The notes under the pieces: model-generated
Database searches by the model: none
What the model saw: the letters and a program-made list of their open reading frames with translations, nothing else
What the model was told of the DNA's origin: nothing
Program-made: the position numbers and the translations under genes
Part shown: positions 1 to 8,679 of the stretch, piece after piece
Layout of the letters: every line of letters starts with the position of its first letter
Numbering within the stretch: position 1 is the first letter of the stretch
NCBI GenBank assembly: GCA_013214025.1
Contig: JABSRN010000041.1
Coordinates: 1-64,000 of the forward strand
Direction of reading: 5' to 3'
DNA: 64,000 bases
Source of the DNA: Polyangiaceae bacterium
GTDB taxonomy: Bacteria; Myxococcota_A; Polyangia; Polyangiales; Polyangiaceae

Positions 1-193
1 CCATGATGAGGGCTTCTATTATTACTACCTCAGCTTCAGGTGCTGCGCCGAGGCCGACAGCGTGACGACCGATCCGCGTACACCCAAGCAAATCAAACGA
101 GGTTGGAAGTTCGATCGCGTCGAGCGCCTGGGCAGACTCAAGATAGCTGACGTGCCGCCGGTCCCGACCAGCGCGAGCCCGTCAGCTAACTAG
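1..193 (+). CDS. C-terminal end of an FGE/SUMF1-like protein (partial)
   Basis: Only the last 63 codons lie in the window; the frame enters at base 2 and ends with TAG at 191-193. The segment FYYYLSFRCCAEAD matches the closing strand (GFRCC) of formylglycine-generating-enzyme (FGE-sulfatase) domains and is followed by a charged tail of about 45 residues. Members either oxidise a sulfatase cysteine to formylglycine or are catalytically dead relatives fused to kinases or lipoproteins; the tail does not say which applies here. The gene is convergent with pgpA. A second FGE-like protein lies at 21967-23154 and ends its domain with the similar GFRCCQG. The family call rests on this short motif only. 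Confidence 0.55.
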   Translation, partial: HDEGFYYYYLSFRCCAEADSVTTDPRTPKQIKRGWKFDRVERLGRLKIADVPPVPTSASPSAN

Positions 194-221
194 TCTCCGC
201 TGCCAACGGGCCGAAGGGGGC

Positions 222-743
222 TCACAACCGGCGGGCGATTTGTCCGGCAACGAAGCCGGCGAGGATGTCGTCGAGCATGATGCCGAACCCCGCGGGTTTG
301 GCGTGCTCCGCGCGTCCGATGGGGCCGGGCTTAGTGATGTCGAAGAATCGAAAGAGCACCAGAGCCGCGAATTGTAGCGCGGCACTGCGCTGACGGACCA
401 TGCCCATGGCGATGAGCACCCCCGCCACTTCGTCGATGACGACTTTTTGCGGATCTTCCATGCCGGTGTCGTCGGCGACTTTTTGGGCGGACCAGACCCC
501 TACTGCCGAAATGCCCGCGACAACCGCTATATGCAGCCCCGGGTGAAGCCAGCGCAGCGCCAGGTGCAGGGGAACCGCTCCGAGGGAGCCCATGGTGCCG
601 GGGGCTATGGGGGAGTTCCCACAGCCGAACCAGGTACCGAGCACATTAGCCACGATGCTCTCGGCGTTGGGCGCGTCCGGGCTGCCTGCTGGTTGCGAGT
701 CGCGGGACGAGTTCGCTGATGTTGCCGACTCGTCGTGACTCAT
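222..743 (-). CDS. pgpA: Phosphatidylglycerophosphatase A
   Basis: A 173-residue membrane enzyme that removes the phosphate of phosphatidylglycerophosphate to give phosphatidylglycerol at the inner membrane. After a polar N-terminus of about 27 residues come the family signatures WFGCGNSPIAPGTMGSL, the acidic VIDEVAG motif and the C-terminal MLDDILAGFVAG motif that binds Mg2+, with hydrophobic segments between them. The length is normal for the family. The start ATG overlaps the stop of the upstream gene by 4 bases (ATGA, 740-743), so the two are probably translated together. The family match is clear from the motifs. Confidence 0.93.
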   Translation of the reverse strand: MSHDESATSANSSRDSQPAGSPDAPNAESIVANVLGTWFGCGNSPIAPGTMGSLGAVPLHLALRWLHPGLHIAVVAGISAVGVWSAQKVADDTGMEDPQKVVIDEVAGVLIAMGMVRQRSAALQFAALVLFRFFDITKPGPIGRAEHAKPAGFGIMLDDILAGFVAGQIARRL

Positions 744-1459
744 TCTTCGTCTCCGAGCGTGGGGGCTTCCACTTCGCAGCTCTGAACAATTCCGACCATC
801 GGTTTCTTGTTGATCTTACCCCAACTTGAGGTGAGGCCCCAACGGGTTTGCACCGTGTCCGGACTGGCTTGGGCAACAAATCTTACTTGGCAACGAGCGA
901 CGAAGCGCATCAATCGGCGGGAACCCTTGCCCAGGTTGGGTTCTTGATGCACGCGGTAGGCAACGCTCACGTCATGCCAGAGCCCTGCGATGAGCACCAA
1001 ATGATCGTCGGGAACCGTCTTGAACGGTTGGATGACGAGGTGCTGATTGTCATCTAGCGGCGAGTCTGGCGCGCGCGGGACGGCGGTCTTGTCCGCTTTG
1101 TAGGCGCAACGAACGCCCTCCGCGTTCATATCTGAGGCGCAGGCCAGGGCGCGCACGTCAGCACTCACGACGCTGACACGGACTTCGCTAGTGGCACCCA
1201 CCTTCCAAGCCTGGGTCTGATGCCGGTAGGGCTGAGGGGCATTCTTGGCGAAGAAGCTGCGACCCGTTTGGGGGTTGGCGAAGAAAGCCATAGCGATGAA
1301 CATGCCGATAGGGAGCCAAAGGCGGCCGCCGATTATAGGGGTGGGTTCAGGCTCTCGTTCGCGATTCCGTCGGCGTTTGCGGATGGAAGCGGCGGCGTAG
1401 GGACGTTTCGAGCGAGGGCTGTCGGTCGACTGGCTGCTGTTGTCGTCTGTGGGGGACAT
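740..1459 (-). CDS. Hypothetical single-pass membrane protein coupled to pgpA
   Basis: A protein of about 239 residues that I do not recognise. The start chosen is the ATG at 1459 (MSPTDDNSS); the frame stays open upstream to 1510. The first 50 residues are polar and very basic (KRPYAAASIRKRRRNRERE). One membrane segment follows (LWLPIGMFIAMAFFA, about residues 48-65), then a soluble domain of about 170 residues, probably periplasmic, with four to five cysteines (ALACASD, GVRCAY, ARCQV, QSCEV) that could form disulfides. It overlaps pgpA by 4 bases, which suggests a shared envelope role, but no function can be inferred. Confidence 0.7.
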   Translation of the reverse strand: MSPTDDNSSQSTDSPRSKRPYAAASIRKRRRNREREPEPTPIIGGRLWLPIGMFIAMAFFANPQTGRSFFAKNAPQPYRHQTQAWKVGATSEVRVSVVSADVRALACASDMNAEGVRCAYKADKTAVPRAPDSPLDDNQHLVIQPFKTVPDDHLVLIAGLWHDVSVAYRVHQEPNLGKGSRRLMRFVARCQVRFVAQASPDTVQTRWGLTSSWGKINKKPMVGIVQSCEVEAPTLGDEE

Positions 1460-1632
1460 GGTCGGGGCCGCGGGGCGCCCTCGGTGTATCGCGAAGTGGC
1501 TCGGTTCCAAAGGAGCATTTCTCCCATCTGTGGCTCTGCCTCAAACCGCGCCGGGAGGGCGAGGTTAGCGAGAGAGTCGGGGAAACGCGCCGTATATAAC
1601 GTCGTCCATCGGGCGGGCGGCACCGGGCGGGT

Positions 1633-2565
1633 CTATCGACAGTTCTGAAAGGCCGTCTTCAACAGCGCGGCTCCCAGAATTTCGTGCCCCTTCGGGCCGA
1701 AGTGCAGGCCGTCCCTAAAGGGTTTGGCCATCGCCGGGCACAAGTGCTCGGGATCGCCACAGCTCAATAGCGGGACCGTATCGACGACGAAGTCGACTTG
1801 TTGCTGGCGCTGTTGTTCAAAGATGAATTCGCTGAGCCGTAGGGTGGCGGCTTGGCGCCGGTCGTTGTGATAGCGCTTGAAGCCTCCCCACGGACTCACG
1901 GTTATGGCGACGACCCGGATGCCGCGATCGCGGCTCATTTGATACATCGCACTCAGATCGGCGCTGATTTTTTCTACGGTGCGGTGTGCCGTCAGATCGC
2001 TGTATAGATCGTTGACTCCGCCGAATATAATCACGTCGGTGTAGTGACTCTTGCCGGCCACGGGCACAGGCGCCAGCACCTGGCTTTGAAATCGCCGACG
2101 CATTTGGTTCACCATGTCGGCGCCTTTGCCAAAGGAGATGAACGTGCTCTCGGGGCAGTGCTGCCGCAAGTAGTCGAGATATTTTCCGCCGTGGGATTTG
2201 GGATCGGTGAGTGAGTCGCCCATCGCCGCGACCACGTACTCAATCGACTCCGGAACTTCGGGCGGAGCTGTCTCGCTGCTTGCGACGCTGCTCGGCTGGG
2301 TCGCCGCGGAGGCGGCGGGGGCCGGCGCCGCTGCTTGCGACGCGCGGTCTGGTACAGCGCGAGGTGTGGGCGCTGCGGTTGCGGTGGATGGTGCGGTGCT
2401 CGGCGGAGGTACGGGGCCCCCTGCTGGCGAGCCCTGGCAGGCGACCCCGGCGATGCAAAGGGCGATGCCCAGCCCGACCTTCGAGGGGGCGGGAGCTGAA
2501 GTATGAGGTAGCGGCGAGAGACCCCTGTCGCGTTGGCCTGATATTATCTCGGGCTGGCTGTACAC
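1633..2565 (-). CDS. SGNH/GDSL-type hydrolase, probable lipoprotein
   Basis: A 310-residue secreted esterase-type enzyme. The N-terminus has a hydrophobic stretch ending IAGVACQGS, a plausible though not ideal lipobox, then a Pro/Ala/Thr-rich linker to about residue 105. The hydrolase domain shows block I GDSLTDP (nucleophile Ser), block III GGVND (oxyanion Asn) and block V DGLHFGPKGHEI (catalytic Asp and His), so all key residues are present. Substrates of the family include lipids, acetylated sugars and peptidoglycan; the sequence does not decide. It is transcribed alone, with short gaps on each side. The first ATG is used; it puts about 30 residues before the hydrophobic core. Confidence 0.85.
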   Translation of the reverse strand: MYSQPEIISGQRDRGLSPLPHTSAPAPSKVGLGIALCIAGVACQGSPAGGPVPPPSTAPSTATAAPTPRAVPDRASQAAAPAPAASAATQPSSVASSETAPPEVPESIEYVVAAMGDSLTDPKSHGGKYLDYLRQHCPESTFISFGKGADMVNQMRRRFQSQVLAPVPVAGKSHYTDVIIFGGVNDLYSDLTAHRTVEKISADLSAMYQMSRDRGIRVVAITVSPWGGFKRYHNDRRQAATLRLSEFIFEQQRQQQVDFVVDTVPLLSCGDPEHLCPAMAKPFRDGLHFGPKGHEILGAALLKTAFQNCR

Positions 2566-2665
2566 ACTATACGGGGTGCCACAATGCTTGTTCGCGGTCT
2601 ATCGATTCGCGACACCGGATTTGCGACACCGGTGGAGTCGGGAGCGGTGCGAAGCCGAGCGGCGT

Positions 2666-4336
2666 TCAGATGCCGCTTTCCCCCAGCTCATCGTGAAATA
2701 GCCGTACCAGGAACTGAGAGTGGAGCCGATTGATGCTGACGGCCGAGCCGGAAAGTGCCCGCAGCAACGCGGGGCGAGCGCCTAGGTTGTGCAGACTGGA
2801 GTCATTGAGATAGCGCAATCTCGGCGCCAGTCGGGTCGGGTCGGGCGCGCGAGGCTGCGTACGACCCGCTAGCGCGAGATTCCAGCGACCGAAGCCGGCG
2901 CACGGGACCGATAGAACGCGAGTCCTGAGTCCGACGGACTCAACCGTTCGTAGCACTGAGGCAAAGCTGTCGGGCGACGACACTTCTGAGGTGAGGGGCA
3001 ACACGGCGATGCCCTCTGGGGTCAGACGCTGCGCGATCAGCTCGTAAAATCGCCGTGTGTAGTTTTTTCCCGCCCGAAAATCGATCGGCGATCGAGTGTC
3101 GACGAAGATGAGGTCGAAGCGATCGCTGGGGTCGTGCTCGCTGAGCCAGACTATCGGCTCGTCTTCCTCAATCGTGTGGGGGCGCTGCCGTCCGGGAGTG
3201 CGGGGGGGGTGTAATTTGTTGGCGAGTTGCGCGAGGGCTCGATCATCGATCACAGCTCGCCAAGAACGAACGTCATCGTAGCGGTCGATTTCGCGGGTGA
3301 GTCCCAAGTGCGCGCCTCCGAGAATGAGCGCTCGTGCGCCGGGATTTCGCAAGGTCATCGCCGGGTGCACCATGCCTTCCATGAGTCGGGCGCTATCGGT
3401 GGCGGAGAAATGCAATTGGTCGTCTTGGTAGAGTTCGAGGCCGAAAGGGCCGGACGTGACCACCATGGAACTCTGCGAGCTGCGCTGCTGGTAAACGATC
3501 TGGCTGGGATAACGGAGAACTTGTTCGAGGGGCACCAAGAGCTCGCTCGTCATCAACGCGCCTAAGGACAGCGCGACGATTGAGCGCGATCCCCACCGCC
3601 AGCGTCGGCTCGGAGCCTGTCGGTGAAGGCGGGGTAGAGCGACGGCCAGCACATCGCAGCTCAGGGCTAGACATAGTGCGCAGCCGCCGAGGGCCCGCAG
3701 TTGCCCGATGCGCCATGCGGTGAAGCCAATGCCAAGAGCACCGAGGTAGAGTGCAGAGAGTCGCCAGGGGTTGGCCAAGTTGGCGAACAGCCCCAGATTG
3801 CGGCTCAGCCGTCCCAGGCTGACAACCACCCCAGTGCCGCTAAAGGCGAGCAAACTGAGCACAGCGACGGAACACAGCCCGACGACCGCCCCACTGTGCG
3901 CGTGGAGAAAGGAGACTTGAGCGATGGGGCCGAAGAGCATCAGGCTCAGGGTGCTCAGCACGACGCTGTTGAGGATCCAGCTCAGGGAACTCATCGGATC
4001 CGAATGAGTGACGCGAAAGGCACAGACACTGGCTAAGAGCGCTGAGCCTCCTGCGCCGAGCCGCCAGAGATCGGCCGAATGCTCACCCAAGGGGCCCAGG
4101 TAGAGAGACAGCCCGCGGGCGACAAACAAACTTCCCCAAAGGGAGCCAGACAAAAATAGCAGCCAAAACAACGCTAGGGAAAGCACCGCCTCGGCCTGGT
4201 GGCTTCGGGGGCGCGGCGGCTGAGAGCTTCGGTCAGGCGTCGCCGCGGACCGGGAGACGGAGGAGCGGGCGATGGAGGAATGGAGCGCGCTATCGCCGTC
4301 TGTGGGATCCTCTGGCTGCTTGGATGTGGGCGTCAC
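2666..4336 (-). CDS. Membrane-embedded polyamine aminopropyltransferase (spermidine synthase)-like protein
   Basis: About 556 residues from a GTG that overlaps the DUF4178 stop by 4 bases (GTGA). Residues about 50-270 hold roughly seven to eight membrane helices; residues about 300-540 form a Rossmann methyltransferase-like domain of the spermidine synthase family (SGPFGLELYQDDQLHFSATD, then LMEGMVHPAM). Functional spermidine synthases have GGGDG for binding decarboxylated SAM; here the loop reads ILGGAHLGL, and the later aspartate pair is also altered, so activity with the usual substrate is doubtful. Spermidine synthase homologues are known to sit beside DUF4178 genes, as here. I infer a membrane-associated role linked to polyamines or another SAM-derived ligand. 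Confidence 0.75.
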   Translation of the reverse strand: MTPTSKQPEDPTDGDSALHSSIARSSVSRSAATPDRSSQPPRPRSHQAEAVLSLALFWLLFLSGSLWGSLFVARGLSLYLGPLGEHSADLWRLGAGGSALLASVCAFRVTHSDPMSSLSWILNSVVLSTLSLMLFGPIAQVSFLHAHSGAVVGLCSVAVLSLLAFSGTGVVVSLGRLSRNLGLFANLANPWRLSALYLGALGIGFTAWRIGQLRALGGCALCLALSCDVLAVALPRLHRQAPSRRWRWGSRSIVALSLGALMTSELLVPLEQVLRYPSQIVYQQRSSQSSMVVTSGPFGLELYQDDQLHFSATDSARLMEGMVHPAMTLRNPGARALILGGAHLGLTREIDRYDDVRSWRAVIDDRALAQLANKLHPPRTPGRQRPHTIEEDEPIVWLSEHDPSDRFDLIFVDTRSPIDFRAGKNYTRRFYELIAQRLTPEGIAVLPLTSEVSSPDSFASVLRTVESVGLRTRVLSVPCAGFGRWNLALAGRTQPRAPDPTRLAPRLRYLNDSSLHNLGARPALLRALSGSAVSINRLHSQFLVRLFHDELGESGI

Positions 4337-5790
4337 TTGCCGCCGTAGTAGCCGCCCCCGAAGTAGACGCCGGAGCTGCGATATCCACAGCCGCCGCAGC
4401 TGTTGCAGCAGACGAGGAGGAGCACGAGAATGATGATGAGCACGACGACCTGGCTGACCAGTTCGCCATCCTCGCCCTCGTTCCAACCCGTTCCTGCTGC
4501 TTGGATGAACTCTCCGCCCGGGCCGTCGACGTCGAGTTGGAATCCCTCAGCCACAACAGCCCACGGGACGTTGGCGGAATAGCTCCACCGCACCTCTCCG
4601 CCACCGGCCTCGCGCGACAAGGTTTCCACGCCCTTCTGGAAATCGAGGACCTGGCTGCGATCTCCAATTGCCGCCTTCCAGTAGAGCTCCCCGAGCACAT
4701 ACTCGATGGTGGCGTCGGAGCGATTCCGAATCGGGTACTTTTTTCCGCTCCAGCCGGCGTGTTGCGGGAGCCCTTGCATGTCCACCTCGGCGAGGTTGAC
4801 GGGTAGGCTCCACACCCAGCTCTTTTCGTCTTTGACGAGCCAGCGGTAGCCGATGCCGGCACTGAAGAGCAGATACTCTTCCCAGCTGAAATGGTCACCG
4901 TCGTAGTCGCTGCCTCGGCGCATATAGGCGATGCAGATGTAGTTGACCCCATCGAAACTTCCGGTGGCTCCGATGGGAATGTCCGGCGTGGTCATCAACT
5001 TTTCTTGTTGAGCGACCACCTGTTGCAGGGTGATATCGCTGACCGCGCCGCAGTACGGGCAACCCAGTCGGGTGGCGCGGTCGCCGTTGAGCTTCGGCAC
5101 CTCACCACCGCAGTTGGGGCACTGAATGTGTTTGGTCTTGATGCGTTCGGTGCTGCGCGGGCCCGCTTGGGTTACCTGCAGCTCGGTTTCGGCGATGACC
5201 GAGCCGGCGAAGACTTCGTAGCCGCCGCCCTCCATGTCGCCGTAGTCCAGGGTCGCGTAGGCGTTATTGATACCGAAACAATCGGCGTAGTATCGGACTG
5301 CGCCCGGCGGGACCGCGGCGGGCAGTTCGCCTTCGGCTGAGACGATGGTTGCCTGCCGGACCTCGCTCACTCGGAAGGAGCCGAGTTCTCCCAGCGTGAT
5401 GTCTTGCTCGGGTGCCAGCGATCCGTAGGCAGGTACGGCGTGCCCCGGAGCCAGACTGGTGACGATCCACTGCCCTTCTGCGTAGGCGATCCAACCCCAG
5501 GTCGCTCCGTGATCGAAGGTGACGTAGTACTCGTCCCAGGGTCCGGCCCCGTGGTCCAGCTGGACGCGGCCCATGACGGTGAAGGCGCGCCCGGATAGCG
5601 TGCCGCTGTCGCCTACAGCGATCAGACTGGGGACGTTGGCGATCTCGGCGACCTTGCCGAGATTCTCCAGGCCGCGATCGCTTCGGCAGACGGTCGCCTG
5701 GCAGTACTCGCAGACTTTGGCGATGGACGAACCAACGCCAAATTCGATCGGCGCGCCGCAGCTTGGGCAGGTTCCGCTCGCTACTGCCAT
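4333..5790 (-). CDS. DUF4178 protein with zinc ribbons and a C-terminal membrane anchor
   Basis: 485 residues. It opens with a zinc ribbon (CPSCGAPIEFG, then CEYCQATVC), followed by a DUF4178 domain (GDSGTLSGRAFTVMGRVQLDHG, then WDEYYVTFDHGATWGWIAYAEG, residues about 58-120). A second zinc ribbon (CPNCGGEV, then CPYCGAVS) and a second DUF4178 repeat (IPIGATGSFDGVNYICIAYMRR, then FSWEEYLLFSAGIGYRWLV) follow. The C-terminus has one membrane helix (VVVLIIILVLLLVCC) and a Cys/Gly-rich tail. The biochemical function of DUF4178 is unknown; it is often found with spermidine synthase-like genes, and here it is translationally coupled to one by a GTGA overlap. No signal peptide is visible, so the large domain probably faces the cytoplasm. 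Confidence 0.85.
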   Translation of the reverse strand: MAVASGTCPSCGAPIEFGVGSSIAKVCEYCQATVCRSDRGLENLGKVAEIANVPSLIAVGDSGTLSGRAFTVMGRVQLDHGAGPWDEYYVTFDHGATWGWIAYAEGQWIVTSLAPGHAVPAYGSLAPEQDITLGELGSFRVSEVRQATIVSAEGELPAAVPPGAVRYYADCFGINNAYATLDYGDMEGGGYEVFAGSVIAETELQVTQAGPRSTERIKTKHIQCPNCGGEVPKLNGDRATRLGCPYCGAVSDITLQQVVAQQEKLMTTPDIPIGATGSFDGVNYICIAYMRRGSDYDGDHFSWEEYLLFSAGIGYRWLVKDEKSWVWSLPVNLAEVDMQGLPQHAGWSGKKYPIRNRSDATIEYVLGELYWKAAIGDRSQVLDFQKGVETLSREAGGGEVRWSYSANVPWAVVAEGFQLDVDGPGGEFIQAAGTGWNEGEDGELVSQVVVLIIILVLLLVCCNSCGGCGYRSSGVYFGGGYYGGK

Positions 5791-5948
5791 CCAGACCGAA
5801 TGTTACGACACTCCGCCGGACTTTTGTCCCTTCGTCGCCGCTTTTCGGAGCGGGGGGCGAAAACAGCCCCGGGTCCGATTCAATCGCGATATCGCAGGCA
5901 GCGGTGTTCTGGCTGCGCTGGCTGGGCCGCCGCCTCGCCGGCTTTCAG

Positions 5949-6956
5949 CTAGCGAGGATCTTGCTGGGCGGCTTCTTCCTTGAAAGCTTCGTCGACCAGC
6001 GTCCGTAGATCCCGGCGTTTCGCTTCATCGGCCGGATCGACCTTCGGCGTGCTGGTGCTGCCGGCACGGCTCGCCTCGAATTGTCGTCGCAGGGCGTCGT
6101 CATCGCCTCCCATAAGTGCCGCTTCGAAATCGGCGTCTTGGCTGCGTCGTTTGCCAAAGAGGCGCCCGAAAAAACCCTCGCTGGCGGTGAGCGGCAGGGG
6201 GCTTGCGGCGGCGGCGGCGGGATCCTTGCGGATTTGGTCTATGAGCTTCGTCGCGCGCCGCAGAATGCCGGAAGCTTCGCTGAGTAGTGCTCGTTGCGTG
6301 GGATCGAGATCCTTCTGAGCTCTGCGGACGGAATGTTCGCCCAATTCCGCGAAGAGCGCTGTAAGCACGGCCACCTCGCCCACGTTCAGCTTCGTCAGCT
6401 GAGCGACGTTCGGCCCGCCGCAGCTCTTGGAGTAGATGTACGAGCCCTGAAGGATGACGGGACCGAGTCCCAGACCCACAGCCGCGAGATCGATTTGGTC
6501 TTCGGGTTGAGTCGAGGCGCTCGCGGAGTCGTCGATCTCAAGCAGGAAGATGTGAGCTACCGCCCGAGCTAAACCCGTCGTGAGTCCGACGGGGTGATCG
6601 AGCTCGGATTCTGAGACGCGCAGGGCCCAGCCACTGACCGTGGGGCTCAGACGAGCTGTGCCCTCTTCGGGAGCCGCCGGGGCGCAGGCACCCGTGCCAC
6701 AACTTCCGCTGCTGTTGGCAGGCTCGGAGGATTCCACGAGTTCCACCTCGATGGGCACATCGGCGAGTCCAGCGTGCTCTTGCAGTCGTGTGACCAGACG
6801 TTTGGCGCTTTGGAGATCGGCATGGAACGGATCCGGGAAGAAATCGGCGTTAGGCAGAACGAAAGGCCGATCACCAATCTCTCCGTCCGCGTTCGCGAGA
6901 AAGAGGCAGTAGGCCTGAACCAGGCGTTGAATATGAGCTTCTGACGGCAGTTCCAT
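5949..6956 (-). CDS. Conserved-looking hypothetical protein, first gene of the DUF4178 operon
   Basis: 335 residues starting MELPSEAH. I do not recognise a named domain. There is no signal peptide or membrane helix. Features seen: a cysteine-containing insert (SSGSCGTGACAPAAPEEG, residues about 82-100), a helical middle, and a charged, disordered C-terminal 60 residues with FFGRLFGKRRSQDADFEAALMGG and a basic/acidic tail. It lies 158 bases upstream of the DUF4178 gene on the same strand, so a three-gene operon (this gene, DUF4178, aminopropyltransferase-like) is likely. It probably acts in the cytoplasm with the DUF4178 protein, which is inference from position only. Confidence 0.7.
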   Translation of the reverse strand: MELPSEAHIQRLVQAYCLFLANADGEIGDRPFVLPNADFFPDPFHADLQSAKRLVTRLQEHAGLADVPIEVELVESSEPANSSGSCGTGACAPAAPEEGTARLSPTVSGWALRVSESELDHPVGLTTGLARAVAHIFLLEIDDSASASTQPEDQIDLAAVGLGLGPVILQGSYIYSKSCGGPNVAQLTKLNVGEVAVLTALFAELGEHSVRRAQKDLDPTQRALLSEASGILRRATKLIDQIRKDPAAAAASPLPLTASEGFFGRLFGKRRSQDADFEAALMGGDDDALRRQFEASRAGSTSTPKVDPADEAKRRDLRTLVDEAFKEEAAQQDPR

Positions 6957-7195
6957 AACTCCGACAGATTGGCAGATGTCCGGACCGTCCGCCAGTGTGA
7001 GCTCATCCTCGGCGGCTCTTTACCTACTGAGCGCCGGAAGAGGGCGCTCGATCTTCTACCAATTGGGCGCACAGCCCTCCGTTGGGGATCGGAATTTGCC
7101 CGTCGGGGGGGCTCCCTGCCTAGGATCCCACTGCAACAAAGCCTCATCCCGTTGAGCCGCTGCAAGCGGTGACGGGGCGAAATATCGGAGATCTC

Positions 7196-7525
7196 ATGGA
7201 ACGACGCATCAGCCCACGGGCAGCTACGGACATCGAAGTTACCCTCTATCAGCAGGGTCAGATCTCTCAGTGCCGCGGTATTGAGATTTCGACGACCGGC
7301 GCTGTGTTGGATGGCCCTCCCTGCCACCCCGATTTATCCGGTGGCACTCTGCGGATGGAATTGCGGATCCCCGGTCGTCGTCGTCCGGTGCGTGCGGTGG
7401 CGGTGCGGGTTCGTCAGAATGGACGCCGGCAGGCGGTGCGTTTTATGCAGCTGCGGGACGGCGATCACTTGTCACTGGCTCACCATATCTTAACTTCGCG
7501 CATCGCTCCCTTAGGCCGGGCGTGA
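7196..7525 (+). CDS. PilZ domain protein (candidate c-di-GMP receptor)
   Basis: 109 residues from ATG 7196, which has a GGAG ribosome site at 7187-7190; an earlier in-frame start at 7169 is less likely. It is a stand-alone PilZ beta barrel: ERRISPR at the N-terminus supplies the RxxxR c-di-GMP binding motif, and EISTTGAVL stands where [D/N]xSxxG is expected, with Glu in the first position, so binding may be weak. The stop overlaps the GTG of the next gene by 4 bases (7522-7525), an unusual coupling of a cytoplasmic second-messenger protein to a lipoprotein. A second PilZ protein is at 42594-42929. Confidence 0.85.
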   Translation: MERRISPRAATDIEVTLYQQGQISQCRGIEISTTGAVLDGPPCHPDLSGGTLRMELRIPGRRRPVRAVAVRVRQNGRRQAVRFMQLRDGDHLSLAHHILTSRIAPLGRA

Positions 7526-8238
7526 GTATCCGCCGTCGCTTCCGTTTTCGTGTCCCCAGTTTGTTCTTGTCGGCGTTGGTCCTCGCCTGCGGCGCGGACG
7601 TGACGGACGACCCCGGCCGTGGAATCCCAGGGGACGGCGGCGTGGACGGTAGTTCAAACAACGGCGGTACGTCTACGGGCGGTACATCGAGTGGTGGCAG
7701 CTCTGTGGGTGGAAGTTCCGCGGGCGGCACCGCTAGCGGCGGTGTCGGCAGTGCCGGCAGCGGGACCGAACCGGCAAGCAATTGCATCACGTCCTCAGAG
7801 TGTGCGATCCGCTCGATCAGTTGCTGTGGCAGTTGCGGCGCCCCCACGCGCGACGATGTGATCGCTATGCGCCGGGACGCGCTGTCCGACTACACCCCCG
7901 CTGATTGCGGCATGGGTTGTCCAGCTTGCGCTATGCTCGGCGACTCGACGTTGTTGGCTAGCTGCGACGACGGGATCTGCACGGTTCTCGATCTTCAGCT
8001 GCACCGCTCGACGGAATGCATGAGCAACACGGATTGTGCTGTCCGCACCCAGGCTTGTTGTCCCTGCGGATCTGGCACGGGCATGGGAGAGCTCGTGGCG
8101 ATCAGCGATTCGGCTGCCTATGAGGTCTTGGTTTGTGGCGGCTCAGTCGACTGCGACGATTGCGTACCCGAATACCCGTTGCAGGTGACGGCCGCCTGTG
8201 AATCAGGTCGCTGCGTACTGAACGACACCCGCTTCTAA
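7522..8238 (+). CDS. Cys-rich lipoprotein with Gly/Ser/Thr linker
   Basis: 238 residues from a GTG overlapping the PilZ stop (GTGA). The signal peptide RRRFRFRVPSLFLSALVLAC ends at a likely lipidated cysteine. A low-complexity stretch follows (GGTSTGGTSSGGSSVGG type, residues about 45-85), then two similar Cys-rich modules, each beginning with a C-x(3-4)-C pair (NCITSSECAIRSISCCGSCG and ECMSNTDCAVRTQACCPCGSG). The modules look like internal duplicates stabilised by disulfides. Such architecture is common in surface lipoproteins of myxobacteria. No enzyme motif is seen; a surface-binding role is inference. Confidence 0.8.
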   Translation: MSIRRRFRFRVPSLFLSALVLACGADVTDDPGRGIPGDGGVDGSSNNGGTSTGGTSSGGSSVGGSSAGGTASGGVGSAGSGTEPASNCITSSECAIRSISCCGSCGAPTRDDVIAMRRDALSDYTPADCGMGCPACAMLGDSTLLASCDDGICTVLDLQLHRSTECMSNTDCAVRTQACCPCGSGTGMGELVAISDSAAYEVLVCGGSVDCDDCVPEYPLQVTAACESGRCVLNDTRF

Positions 8239-8466
8239 GCAGAGTAGAAATCGCCAATTGCACCCGCCACCGGTTCGGGCCAAGCGGCCTGACGGCCCCC
8301 GGGGCTTGCGCCGGTCCACGCCGGTGCGAGGACGCAAATTCGGCTGAGCCTTATTGCCCGTTTGAACAACCCGATACGGGGAGAATAGGCCCGTATATGG
8401 GGAATCCAGCTGTCGCGAAGAATTGCCCATAGCGGTCTGCTGGCGGCGCGTTAGGTTTGTCCCACA

Positions 8467-8628
8467 ATGTATGCAGTATCTATGGGCCAGCCGCCGCCTT
8501 CTACGCCGTCTTCGCCGAACCCCGTAGTGGCTGGTTGGCGTCGGGCTCGAACGGGGCCCTATGCTGCCGCGGTGGTTGGCGCAGGTGTGGCGATCAAGTT
8601 GGCCTTCGTGCTGTGGGCATTTCTGTAG
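8467..8628 (+). CDS. Small single-pass membrane protein (53 aa)
   Basis: A short frame from ATG 8467 (or the in-frame ATG at 8482) to TAG 8626-8628. A Pro/Ser-rich head (MGQPPPSTPSSPNP) leads into a basic stop (GWRRARTGPY) and then one membrane helix to the C-terminus (AAAVVGAGVAIKLAFVLWAFL). This tail-anchor layout is what a real small membrane protein looks like and is unlikely by chance in this composition. It sits alone between a lipoprotein and a hydrolase of opposite strand. Function unknown; no strong ribosome site is seen. Confidence 0.5.
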   Translation: MYAVSMGQPPPSTPSSPNPVVAGWRRARTGPYAAAVVGAGVAIKLAFVLWAFL

Positions 8629-8679
8629 GTCGCATCCCAAGTGACGGCGCGCGTCATCGCCATCCTTCAGACCCGCCCA

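Noticed and set aside
1220-1648. Plus-strand open frame opposite the pgpA operon
   Set aside because: GC-rich shadow of the minus-strand gene with no motif or start context.
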